From an uncultured Alphaproteobacteria bacterium (GTDB taxonomy: Bacteria; Pseudomonadota; Alphaproteobacteria; Reyranellales; Reyranellaceae): a DNA stretch of 6,363 nucleotides. The position numbers were made by a program, and so were the translations under genes. Position 1 is the first letter of the stretch. Each line of letters begins with the position of its first letter. The stretch is from the NCBI GenBank assembly GCA_903929895.1, contig CAIYWM010000680.1:1-6363 (forward strand), in the 5' to 3' direction. Below the pieces are notes generated by a model. It ran no database searches. It saw nothing but the letters and a program-made list of their open reading frames with translations, and was not told the DNA's origin. Positions 1-5,722 of the stretch are shown here, piece by piece.

Positions 1-290
1 ATTCGTACGAAGCCAACGACAATCGCTTCGACGCGAACTCCGGTTTCTCGACCGGCCAGGACTTCTTCGAATACATGCGCGACGCCTTCGACTTCCTCTA
101 CGAGGAGGGGGCGGCGGGCGCACCGAAGCTGCTGTCGATCGGCCTGCATGACCGGCTGATCGGACGGCCGGGCCGCGCGGGCGGGCTCGTCAAGTTCCTG
201 CAGCATGCGACCGGCCGTGAAGGGGTCTGGTTCTGCCGCGGCATCGACGTTGCGCACCATTGGCGAACACAGTTCCCGGCCCGTGCATAG
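1..290 (+). CDS. Polysaccharide deacetylase family protein (PuuE/allantoinase-like), C-terminal end
   Basis: The gene enters from the left edge; the reading frame starts at base 3 and gives 95 residues before the TAG at 288-290. The C-terminal block containing SIGLHDRLIGRPGR, then LVKFLQH, then VWFCRGIDVAHHW closely resembles the end of NodB-fold polysaccharide deacetylases of the PuuE-type allantoinase group. Those enzymes hydrolyse allantoin in purine breakdown, or deacetylate sugars or related amides. The upstream FSTGQDFFEYMRDAFDFLYEEG stretch also fits that group. The metal-binding NodB motifs lie outside the window, so activity and substrate cannot be judged. An internal ATG at 75 is not the start, because homology-like sequence continues upstream of it. 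The family call is fairly secure; the allantoinase role is an inference. Confidence 0.7.
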   Translation, partial: SYEANDNRFDANSGFSTGQDFFEYMRDAFDFLYEEGAAGAPKLLSIGLHDRLIGRPGRAGGLVKFLQHATGREGVWFCRGIDVAHHWRTQFPARA

Positions 291-347
291 AGTGTCCTGC
301 GCCAGCTATCGTCCCCGTTATCCCCACGTTTCAGCGCGTCGATGTAA

Positions 348-377
348 TTGAGTGGACATGGTGGTCGCTTCTATGGT
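348..377 (+). promoter_or_regulatory. Candidate sigma70-like promoter for the gapR-like gene
   Basis: TTGAGT at 348-353 (4 of 6 to TTGACA) is followed after 18 bp by TATGGT at 372-377 (4 of 6 to TATAAT). It is the best -35/-10 pair I see in the gap between the deacetylase stop and the next start at 408. It would place the transcription start near 384, inside the dyad described separately, with a leader of about 24 nt. This is a by-eye match only. Confidence 0.35.
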
Positions 378-394
378 CTTGCCGGTCGGACCAT
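373..394 (+). promoter_or_regulatory. Inverted repeat abutting the gapR ribosome binding site
   Basis: ATGGTC at 373-378 is exactly complementary to GACCAT at 389-394, with a 10-nt spacer. The left arm overlaps the candidate -10 element. The right arm ends at the base before the GGAG ribosome binding site (395-398). The dyad could be a repressor operator covering the start point. Alternatively, if transcription begins upstream of 373, it could be an RNA hairpin beside the ribosome binding site. A 6-bp dyad can arise by chance. Confidence 0.3.
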
Positions 395-407
395 GGAGTA
401 GTTGGAC

Positions 408-680
408 ATGCCGGACGGAAGCGCGATTTCCAAGAAGACCAAAGCGGGCCCGATCTCGGCCGACCGCCTGAAGAGTTTCATCGAGCGTATCGAGAAGCTC
501 GAGGAAGAGCGCAAGGCCATTGGCGGCGATATCAAGGACGTCTACAGCGAGGCCAAGGGCGTCGGCTATGACGTGAAGACCATGCGCAAGATCGTGTCGC
601 TTCGCTCCATGGACGCCTCCGATCGCGCGGAAGCCGAGACGCTTCTCGACGTCTATAAGCACGCTCTCGGAATGGTCTGA
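408..680 (+). CDS. gapR: GapR-like nucleoid-associated protein (DUF2312 family)
   Basis: This is a 90-residue, highly charged protein with no signal peptide or membrane segment. The stretch from about residue 18 to 88 (ADRLKSFIERIEKLEEERK, then IKDVYSEAKGVGYDVKTMRKIV, then LLDVYKHALG) matches the DUF2312/GapR pattern. That pattern is a long N-terminal coiled-coil helix, the conserved EAKG-GYD turn near 48-55, and short C-terminal helices. GapR of Caulobacter is of almost the same length. It forms oligomeric clamps on overtwisted AT-rich DNA and assists topoisomerases ahead of replication and transcription. ATG 408 is chosen because GGAG (395-398) lies 9 nt upstream; the in-frame TTG at 402 would leave only 3 nt. 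The gene appears monocistronic. The family call is strong; the exact cellular role is inferred from Caulobacter. Confidence 0.9.
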   Translation: MPDGSAISKKTKAGPISADRLKSFIERIEKLEEERKAIGGDIKDVYSEAKGVGYDVKTMRKIVSLRSMDASDRAEAETLLDVYKHALGMV

Positions 681-786
681 CACTCTGGACAGCAACGGAA
701 ATTTGATTTCGCGCGCCAGGGCGAGGCGGTAGGGTTCCCGACGGCAGAATGCTCCGGCTACAGGAGCGGGCCGAGGAGGAACTCCC

Positions 787-1932
787 ATGCGAATCACGGT
801 CATTTCGGGCGTTTTCGTAGCGTTGAGTCTCGGCGCCGTTCAGGCGCATGCACAGATCGCCGTTTCCTCGAACGATCACAAGATCACCCAGGAAAACGGC
901 GTCAACAAGAACGTCGCCAATCCGCCGCCCGACACCATCACGATCATGGATCTCGGCGCCCTGCCGGTGAAGGTCGTGGGCACCGTGTCGAACGTGCCGG
1001 GCAGCGTGGTCGGGCCACCGCTTTCGGTGGCGATCACGCCGGACGAGTCGATTGCGCTGATCGCCTCCTCGTCGAAGCTCGATCCCGCCGATCCGACCAA
1101 GCTTGTCCCCGACGATCGCGTGACCGTCGTCGATCTCAAGGACCGCAAGATTCTCGGCACGCTGAATACCGGGGCGGGCGCTGCCGGCATCTCGATCACC
1201 AGGGACGGCAAGCGCGCCTTTGTCGCCAATCGCATGGCCGGATCGATCTCGATCCTGTCGATCGACGGCAAGGACGTGAAGCTGGTCAAGACCGTGCCGC
1301 TGATGGACGCCAAGACGCTGCTCAGCCACATGGCTGTGTCGCCGGACGGTGCGACCGGCGTGGTGACCCGAAATGGCGACGCCAAGGTCGAGCTGATGAA
1401 GCTGGGCGGCGACAACGTCAGCTCGTCTTCGGTGCTCGATGTGGCACCGCGCCCCTATGCCGTCTCGGTGACGCCCGACAGCAAGACCGCCGTCGTGGCC
1501 AGCCTCGGCGATCCGAAGGCCAACGGCATCCTCACCGTGATCGACCTCGCCAGCGGCAAGATCGTGGGTACCGCCGACATCGGTCATGAGAATCTCGAGG
1601 GCATGATCATGTCGAGCGATGGCCGCTGGATCGCGGGGGTCGCGCATGCCGGCTCGACGCGGCCCAAGGATGCACCGCAACACAAGCCCAACGGGATGCT
1701 CGTGCTCTACAGGCTCGACGGCGCGGGTCTGACCAAGACCGGCGAGGCGCCGATCGGCGGCTGGTCGCAGGGAGCGTCCTTCTCGCGCGACGGCTCGGTC
1801 ATCGTCGTTCAGAACATGAACGAGAAGAACCTGCAGGTGTTCAAGAACGACAATGGCAAGGTCACCGACACCGGTCAGAAGATCGATGTCGGCGGCGGTG
1901 CCGCGGCCGTGAGAAGCTCGACCGACCGATGA
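787..1932 (+). CDS. Exported beta-propeller protein (YVTN/lactonase-like)
   Basis: This is a 381-residue protein with a Sec-type signal peptide: MR, a hydrophobic run over about 3-18, and a likely cleavage after AHA at 20-22. The mature part shows recurring propeller blades of the pattern 'I/VT-PDG-x-A-V-V-A … G-x-I-x-V-I-D'. Examples are VAITPDESIALIAS (81-94), ISITRDGKRAFVAN (135-148), MAVSPDGATGVV (182-193), VSVTPDSKTAVVAS (226-239), MIMSSDGRWIAGV (273-285) and SFSRDGSVIVVQN (331-343). This fits a seven-bladed YVTN/6-phosphogluconolactonase-like fold located in the periplasm. Substrate and activity are unknown, and propellers of this kind are often binding or scaffold proteins rather than enzymes. 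The start is supported by AGGAGG (774-779) 7 nt before the ATG. The stop overlaps the next gene's start (ATGA, 1929-1932), so the downstream solute-binding protein is probably translationally coupled. I found no convincing promoter in 681-786. Confidence 0.82.
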   Translation: MRITVISGVFVALSLGAVQAHAQIAVSSNDHKITQENGVNKNVANPPPDTITIMDLGALPVKVVGTVSNVPGSVVGPPLSVAITPDESIALIASSSKLDPADPTKLVPDDRVTVVDLKDRKILGTLNTGAGAAGISITRDGKRAFVANRMAGSISILSIDGKDVKLVKTVPLMDAKTLLSHMAVSPDGATGVVTRNGDAKVELMKLGGDNVSSSSVLDVAPRPYAVSVTPDSKTAVVASLGDPKANGILTVIDLASGKIVGTADIGHENLEGMIMSSDGRWIAGVAHAGSTRPKDAPQHKPNGMLVLYRLDGAGLTKTGEAPIGGWSQGASFSRDGSVIVVQNMNEKNLQVFKNDNGKVTDTGQKIDVGGGAAAVRSSTDR

Positions 1933-2903
1933 TCCAGAGGCGCACCGTACTCAAACTCCCGCTCGCCGCCCTTGCGGCGGGCGGGGTCCCGGCGGCGCAG
2001 GCTCAGACCTTCCCGTCGCAGCCCGTCCATATCGTCGTGCCGTTTCCGCCCGGCGGCGGCACGGACGCGCTGGTGCGGGCCATCCAGGAGCCGATGCAGA
2101 AGGCGCTGGGCGGCACGGTGATCGTCGACAACAAGGGGGGCGGCGGCGGCAGCATCGCCCACGAGTTCGTGGCCAAGCAGCCGGCGGACGGTCATTGGCT
2201 GGTGGTAAGCGCGAACAACCTGCCGCTCTATCCCCACATCGTGGCCAAGCTGGGCTTCGATGCGAAGACGGCCTTCGTGCCGATCGGCTTCATCGCCAAG
2301 CAGGAATCCGTTCTGGTGGGCAGCCACGACGCGCCCTGGCCGGACCTCAAGGCGATCATCGCAGCGGCGAAGGCGGCACCCGGGTCGGTGCAGTATGGTA
2401 CGGCGGGCCTGACCACGCCGATGCACCTGTCGACCGAGCAGTTCGCGATGCTGAACGGCATCCGGCTGACGCACGTACCGTTCCGCGGGACCGGCCCGCT
2501 GGTGACCGACCTGCTGGGCGGCCACATCAAGCTCGGCATGTCGAGCATCACCAGCGTCGCGCCGCAGATCGCGGCCGGGAAGCTCAAACCCTATGCAATG
2601 GCCTCGCTCGAACGCTCCTCTGTCGCGCCGACGATCCCGACCTTCAAGGAGCTGGGAGCGGGCGATGTCGACGGCACGATCGTCTACACGCTGCTCGCGC
2701 CCGCAGGCACGCCGTCGGCTGTCATCGCCCGGTTGAACCAGTCGCTGAACGCCGCCGTGGCGACGCCGGAGCAGAAGGCGGACCTCGCAAAGCGCGGCTT
2801 CGTCGCCATGGGTGGCACGCCGGAGCAGCTGGCCGACTGGTTGAAGATTCAGGAGCCGATCTGGGTACCGGTACTTCAGGCCGCCGGTATCAAGCCGGAG
2901 TAG
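1929..2903 (+). CDS. Bug family (TctC-type) periplasmic solute-binding protein
   Basis: This is a 324-residue protein of normal length for the Bug/TctC receptors of tripartite tricarboxylate transporters. The N-terminus QRRTVLK with a hydrophobic run and AQA (23-25) forms an export signal; the paired arginines resemble a twin-arginine signal. Family landmarks occur in order: the PVHIVVPFPPGGGTD block (32-46), VIVDNKGGGGGS (64-75), VAKQPADGHWLVV (81-93), HVPFRGTGP (182-190), then LLGGHIKLGM (195-204), LAPAGTP (256-262) and the C-terminal LADWLK (301-306). Such proteins bind carboxylates or other small acids for uptake, and orphan copies without TctAB are common. No TctA or TctB gene is in the window, so the ligand and any transporter partner are unknown. 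ATG 1929 overlaps the preceding stop, and only a weak purine stretch (GAGAAG, 1911-1916) precedes it, which favours coupling to upstream translation. Confidence 0.93.
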   Translation: MIQRRTVLKLPLAALAAGGVPAAQAQTFPSQPVHIVVPFPPGGGTDALVRAIQEPMQKALGGTVIVDNKGGGGGSIAHEFVAKQPADGHWLVVSANNLPLYPHIVAKLGFDAKTAFVPIGFIAKQESVLVGSHDAPWPDLKAIIAAAKAAPGSVQYGTAGLTTPMHLSTEQFAMLNGIRLTHVPFRGTGPLVTDLLGGHIKLGMSSITSVAPQIAAGKLKPYAMASLERSSVAPTIPTFKELGAGDVDGTIVYTLLAPAGTPSAVIARLNQSLNAAVATPEQKADLAKRGFVAMGGTPEQLADWLKIQEPIWVPVLQAAGIKPE

Positions 2904-2908
2904 GGCAA

Positions 2909-2935
2909 ATTGCGTCCCGGTCGTGCGGACGCAGT
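2909..2935 (+). terminator. Stem-loop after the Bug gene
   Basis: TGCGTCC (2911-2917) pairs perfectly with GGACGCA (2927-2933) around a 9-nt loop, and the stem can extend by a T-G wobble and an A-T pair. It begins a few bases after the stop at 2903 and is followed by a weak T-containing stretch (GTGTTGATG) rather than a clear T-run. It most likely terminates or protects the propeller-Bug transcript. It also separates that transcript from the USP promoter that begins immediately downstream. Confidence 0.5.
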
Positions 2936-2936
2936 G

Positions 2937-2950
2937 TTGATGCAAGTCAA
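2937..2950 (+). promoter_or_regulatory. FNR/FixK-type box (anaerobox) upstream of the first USP gene
   Basis: TTGATGCAAGTCAA matches the CRP/FNR-superfamily consensus TTGA-N6-TCAA perfectly, and TTGAT-N4-ATCAA with one mismatch. Its centre (2943.5) lies 29.5 bp upstream of TAGCGT at 2973-2978. That sequence keeps the most conserved T1, A2 and T6 of a -10 element. This is the geometry of a class II activator site (-41.5), with a predicted start of transcription near 2985. It suggests activation of the downstream universal stress gene under low oxygen by an FNR, FixK or Dnr-like regulator. Confidence 0.68.
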
Positions 2951-3003
2951 TGCCGGGGTCCGGCCGTCTCTTTAGCGTGAAAGCGAAGAGGGAAAGGGGT
3001 CGC

Positions 3004-3843
3004 ATGCGTTCCATTCTCGTCACCGTCGATGACACGCCGTCCGCCGTCGCCGCCAGGGGGCTCGCAGTTGCGCTGGCTCGACAGTGCGGCGCCCAGGTGA
3101 GAGGTGTGACCGCACTGGATGTCAGCGACCTCGATCGCGTCGAGCCGGTCCCGATCGGCGGGGTGCAACACGCCTACGACCGGTTGCAGCATCGCAAGAA
3201 GCTGGCGGACGAGCGGCGCGCGAGAATCACCGAACTGCCGGACGAGTTCCGGCGCTCCCTGGCCGACGAGGGCATGGACGCCGTGTGCTCCACGCTGCAA
3301 GCGGATGTGCGCGAGGGATTGCTTCGGATGATCGAGACGTGCGACCTCGTCGTGACCGGCCGGGATGCCGAGTTTCATCTCGAGGCGGTCGAGGGCGTGA
3401 CGCCCCTCGTTCACCACATCATCGCGAAGGGATCCCGTCCGGTCGTGGTGAGCGGTCCCGAGTGGGTCGAGAAGGGGCCCGTCCTCGTGGCCTACGATGG
3501 AAGCGCACCGGCCGCGAAGGCCTTGCAGGTGGCGACGCTGATGGGGATTTTCGGATCCTCCGGCGCTCGCATCCTGTCGATCGGGCGTGACCAACCGGCC
3601 GCCCTGTCCGTTGCCGAGCGAGCCCGTTCGTTCCTCGCGCTGCATGATGTCGATGCCGACCTCGAGGCGATTGCAACGACAGCGAATCCGGCCGATGTCC
3701 TGATGAAGCGCGCTTCGGAGACGGGTGCAAGGTTGCTCGTCATGGGGGCCTTCGGTCATCGTGGCTTCCGGGAGATTCTCTTCGGCTCCACGACCCGGCA
3801 CCTGTTCGACAACGCTCCGGTTCCGCTCTTCATCTACCATTGA
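3004..3843 (+). CDS. Universal stress protein, tandem UspA domains (USP 1)
   Basis: This is a 279-residue cytoplasmic protein with two Usp domains, about 1-150 and 158-279. The first begins RSILVTVDDTPSA, with the strand-end Asp at 9-10, but its later part (CDLVVTGRDAEFHLEAVEG, 113-131) lacks a recognisable nucleotide-binding loop. The second begins VLVAYDGSAPAAKAL (160-174). It carries a complete G-2x-G-9x-G-S/T ATP-binding motif: GAFG at 248-251, then nine residues, then GST at 261-263. So only the C-terminal domain looks able to bind ATP. Proteins of this kind support survival in stationary phase, oxygen limitation or other stress. ATG 3004 is preferred because it starts directly on the Usp strand and has AAGGGG/GAGGG purines just upstream. 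The in-frame ATG at 2950 would precede the predicted transcript start and overlaps the FNR-like box. Confidence 0.9.
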   Translation: MRSILVTVDDTPSAVAARGLAVALARQCGAQVRGVTALDVSDLDRVEPVPIGGVQHAYDRLQHRKKLADERRARITELPDEFRRSLADEGMDAVCSTLQADVREGLLRMIETCDLVVTGRDAEFHLEAVEGVTPLVHHIIAKGSRPVVVSGPEWVEKGPVLVAYDGSAPAAKALQVATLMGIFGSSGARILSIGRDQPAALSVAERARSFLALHDVDADLEAIATTANPADVLMKRASETGARLLVMGAFGHRGFREILFGSTTRHLFDNAPVPLFIYH

Positions 3844-3868
3844 ACGGGCGAACGTCCGGCCTCCACGG

Positions 3869-3882
3869 TTGACCCAGATCAA
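3869..3882 (+). promoter_or_regulatory. FNR/FixK-type box (anaerobox) upstream of the second USP gene
   Basis: TTGACCCAGATCAA is a perfect TTGA-N6-TCAA dyad. Its centre (3875.5) lies 29.5 bp before CAGAAT at 3905-3910, which matches TATAAT at 4 of 6 positions. This is the class II activator spacing, with predicted transcription start near 3917 and a leader of about 60 nt. The second USP gene therefore seems to have its own oxygen- or redox-responsive promoter rather than relying on read-through from the first. Confidence 0.72.
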
Positions 3883-3977
3883 GGGCAGGCGCGCGGTCCT
3901 TCTCCAGAATTGCACAGCGTGTGAGGTTGGGTGGTCGGCCGCTCCTCACGCTCGGGGCAGTCAACTGGAGAAGCAAC

Positions 3978-4817
3978 ATGATCACGACCCGCAGGACCTA
4001 CATGCCGTTGGCGACCTATCCGGAAGCGGTCGCAGAGGAGGCCGTCCTGGCGGCTGCCGGCTTCGCCATGGCACTGGGAGGCGCGCTCGAGGTCACGACC
4101 TTCTCCGTCGACATTCCACGGGTGCCGTCGCCGTTGGCCAGCCTGCTGATCGATATTCCCGGTCTGGTTCAGGCGGCCGAAGACAAGAGCAAGTCCGAAT
4201 GCGCCCGCCTCCAGAGCCTGATAGGCGGGCTCGGGGCTCCTCCCGCCGTCAACTGCACCAGCCGGAAGATCCTTCTGAGCGGCCTCCTCGATGCGGCTGC
4301 CGCCGAGGCTCGATACTACGACCTGGCGGTGCTTCCCTGGTCCAGGGAAGAGGCTTCCGCCCAGCATCTGATCGAGGCCGTCGTATTCGGATCCGGTCGG
4401 CCAGCCATTCTGGTGCCGAGTTCCGCCCGGCCGGCCGCCAAGCTGGACCATATCGCGATCGCGTGGGATGCAAGCCGGGTCGCCGCCCGCGCGCTCGGCG
4501 ATGCCCTTCCCCTTCTGGCAGACGGTGGTCGCGTCACGGTGTTGACGGTCGGCGACGAGAAGCCTCTGGCTGGAGCAGCTCTCGCCAGCCTTCTTGCATC
4601 CTCGCTGGAGAAGCGGGGGGTGAAGGCACATCCCATCGAAATCACTCTCGGCGAAAAGACGATTGCCCAGGCGTTGCAGGAGAAGGCCCTGGCGGAGGGG
4701 GCGCAGATGCTTGCGATGGGAGGCTTCGGCCATTCCCGCCTCCGCGACTTCGTTCTCGGCGGCGCAACCACGGGTGTGTTCGCCGACCTTCGCCTGCCGG
4801 TGCTGCTCTCGCACTAA
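3978..4817 (+). CDS. Universal stress protein, tandem UspA domains (USP 2)
   Basis: This is a 279-residue cytoplasmic protein, the same length as its upstream neighbour but strongly diverged from it. The N-terminal half (about 1-150) is a degenerate Usp domain: a beta strand at RRTYMPLATYPEA, an alanine-rich helix, then DLAVLPWSREEA (115-126) and RPAILVPS (141-148). The second domain begins LDHIAIAWDASRVAARAL (156-173). Its nucleotide loop is GGFG (248-251), nine residues, then GGAT (261-264). The usual Ser/Thr after the last glycine is thus replaced by Gly, a variant I recall in other alphaproteobacterial Usp proteins, so ATP binding is uncertain. The start is set by GGAG (3967-3970) 7 nt upstream. 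An in-frame GTG at 3921 would leave almost no leader after the predicted transcription start. Function is inferred as a low-oxygen or stress survival factor. Confidence 0.88.
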   Translation: MITTRRTYMPLATYPEAVAEEAVLAAAGFAMALGGALEVTTFSVDIPRVPSPLASLLIDIPGLVQAAEDKSKSECARLQSLIGGLGAPPAVNCTSRKILLSGLLDAAAAEARYYDLAVLPWSREEASAQHLIEAVVFGSGRPAILVPSSARPAAKLDHIAIAWDASRVAARALGDALPLLADGGRVTVLTVGDEKPLAGAALASLLASSLEKRGVKAHPIEITLGEKTIAQALQEKALAEGAQMLAMGGFGHSRLRDFVLGGATTGVFADLRLPVLLSH

Positions 4818-4829
4818 CCGACGCATCAG

Positions 4830-4878
4830 GGAGCGTCGAGACGCAGCCCGACGGGAGACCGGGTGCGTCCCGCGCTCC
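4830..4878. terminator. Nested stem-loop after USP 2, in a convergent gap
   Basis: The outer stem is GGAGCG (4830-4835) with CGCTCC (4873-4878). After a small internal loop, the inner stem is GACGCA-CCCG (4840-4850, with G4846 bulged) with CGGG-TGCGTC (4860-4869), closed by a 9-nt loop. It lies 12 bp after the USP 2 stop and faces the converging DUF429 gene. No T-run follows on the + strand, so it would be an unconventional or Rho-aided terminator, or an mRNA 3'-end protecting structure. Confidence 0.45.
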
Positions 4879-4908
4879 AGCAGGCCGTTGAAAATCGGAA
4901 TCCTGGTC

Positions 4909-4944
4909 AATAAACGAAACGTACGAAATAAACGAAATAAATGA
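4909..4944. repeat. 9-bp-period A-rich tandem repeat
   Basis: Four consecutive 9-bp units read AATAAACGA, AACGTACGA, AATAAACGA, AATAAATGA. Units 1 and 3 are identical and the last differs from them by one base. The following AACG begins a broken fifth unit. The array is a strikingly A-rich island in GC-rich DNA, in the 223-bp gap between the converging USP 2 and DUF429 genes. On the - strand the array is T-rich and could help end transcripts of the icd-DUF429 unit; otherwise its role is unknown. Confidence 0.6.
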
Positions 4945-5040
4945 AACGGATGTCGCACCCTCCGGAATCAGGGCCCGTGGTGGCCGTCTCCGGGGCGCTG
5001 TGGCCGCCTGTTCTTCGAAAAAGCCATTTTAAACAGCGTC

Positions 5041-5715
5041 TTAGAACCAGATGTTCATTGGCAGGCCGTAGCGGTCACGCTCTTGCTCCGGTCCCAGGCG
5101 CGTCGCTGCACCTTGTGCGATCAGCAGGGCCGTGCGGCAGACGGCGATGGCATCGAGCACGTCGTCGCGGGCCGCGCCGGGGAGCGATCGCGGCTCCCAG
5201 GAGAAGCCGTGGCGTGCGAGCAACTCCAGGCGCTCGGCAAATCCCTCCGGGCGGCGCTTCCTGCTGAGCACCGGCTTGCCGCCGTTCATGCGCGCAAAGG
5301 CCAGTTCCGGATGCGCTTCGTGGATGATGGGATGCAGAGCCTCGTTGCCGCGCATCAGGGCGTCTACTTCGCGCATCTTCGGAAAGAGATGAAAGGTCTG
5401 CCGGGTCAGCCCCACACCCATTGTCTTGCTGACGGCGTTGGCCTCGGCATGCGTGGTGCAGGCGAGGGCCGGCCGGCATGGCGTGGGGAATACCGAGCTG
5501 GTCTTGCCGGGCAGGAGGGCGCGGGCTTCGCGTTCGCAGGTGCGGCCGGGCCGCGGCATGTCGGCGAGGCCGATCGGCATGTCGACGGCCAGAATGGACG
5601 GACCCTCGCAGGCCTCCGCGAGGGTCTTCACGACTCTTATGTCCAGGGCGCCGTTGCCGTCGCGTCGGCAGACCACCCAGCCGGTGCGGCAACCGTCGGC
5701 GCCCGCGACGATCAA
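5041..5715 (-). CDS. DUF429 family protein (predicted RNase H-like nuclease fold)
   Basis: This is a 224-residue soluble protein. It carries the landmarks of DUF429 in order: GADGCRTGWV (5-14, with the first acidic residue at 7), LAVDMPIGL (42-50), RTCEREARALLPGKTSSVFPTPCR (58-81), HEAHPELAF (132-140), a lysine/arginine stretch with EGFAERLELLARHG (157-170), and DDVLDAIAVCRTA (184-196). The spaced acidic residues (D7, D45, E133, E137, D184/D185) fit an RNase H-like active site, and the family is often annotated as a predicted nuclease. No substrate is established. The frame opens with TTG at 5715-5713. The GADG motif follows directly and GGTAGG (5727-5722) sits 6 nt upstream, so I accept this start. 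It lies 7 nt downstream of the icd stop, probably in one transcript with it, and converges on USP 2. Confidence 0.88.
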   Translation of the reverse strand: MIVAGADGCRTGWVVCRRDGNGALDIRVVKTLAEACEGPSILAVDMPIGLADMPRPGRTCEREARALLPGKTSSVFPTPCRPALACTTHAEANAVSKTMGVGLTRQTFHLFPKMREVDALMRGNEALHPIIHEAHPELAFARMNGGKPVLSRKRRPEGFAERLELLARHGFSWEPRSLPGAARDDVLDAIAVCRTALLIAQGAATRLGPEQERDRYGLPMNIWF

Positions 5716-5722
5716 ACGACGC

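Noticed and set aside
751..767. Small hairpin GCTCC…GGAGC before the propeller gene
   Set aside because: A stem of only 5 bp with no T-run, common by chance in GC-rich DNA; not convincing as a terminator for gapR.
532..1683. Long - strand open frame opposite the beta-propeller gene
   Set aside because: It encodes low-complexity R/H/D-rich sequence with no family pattern. It is the usual antisense shadow of a GC-rich gene, while the + strand frame has a signal peptide, ribosome binding site and propeller repeats.
2950..3003. Upstream in-frame start for USP 1 (ATG 2950)
   Set aside because: It overlaps the FNR-like box and would precede the predicted transcription start; the added 18 residues look unlike a Usp N-terminus.
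1875..3035. Long - strand open frame opposite the Bug gene
   Set aside because: It shows arginine-rich shadow composition and crosses the stem-loop and the FNR-like box. The + strand Bug protein is unmistakable.
3921..3977. Upstream in-frame GTG start for USP 2
   Set aside because: It has no good ribosome binding site and would leave only a few bases of leader; ATG 3978 has GGAG at ideal spacing.
2947..4958. Two long - strand open frames opposite the USP genes, and an overlapping + frame near 3725-4891
   Set aside because: They have no recognisable motifs and compositions typical of out-of-frame GC-rich reading. The + strand Usp domains and their ribosome binding sites account for the DNA.
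4958..4973. CCCT…AGGG hairpin as a terminator of the DUF429 transcript
   Set aside because: A stem of only 4 bp, and the T-rich part lies too far downstream to act as a standard intrinsic terminator.
4941..5267. + strand open frame across the gap into the DUF429 gene
   Set aside because: It starts within the A-rich repeat, lacks a ribosome binding site, and is mostly antisense to the well-supported DUF429 gene.
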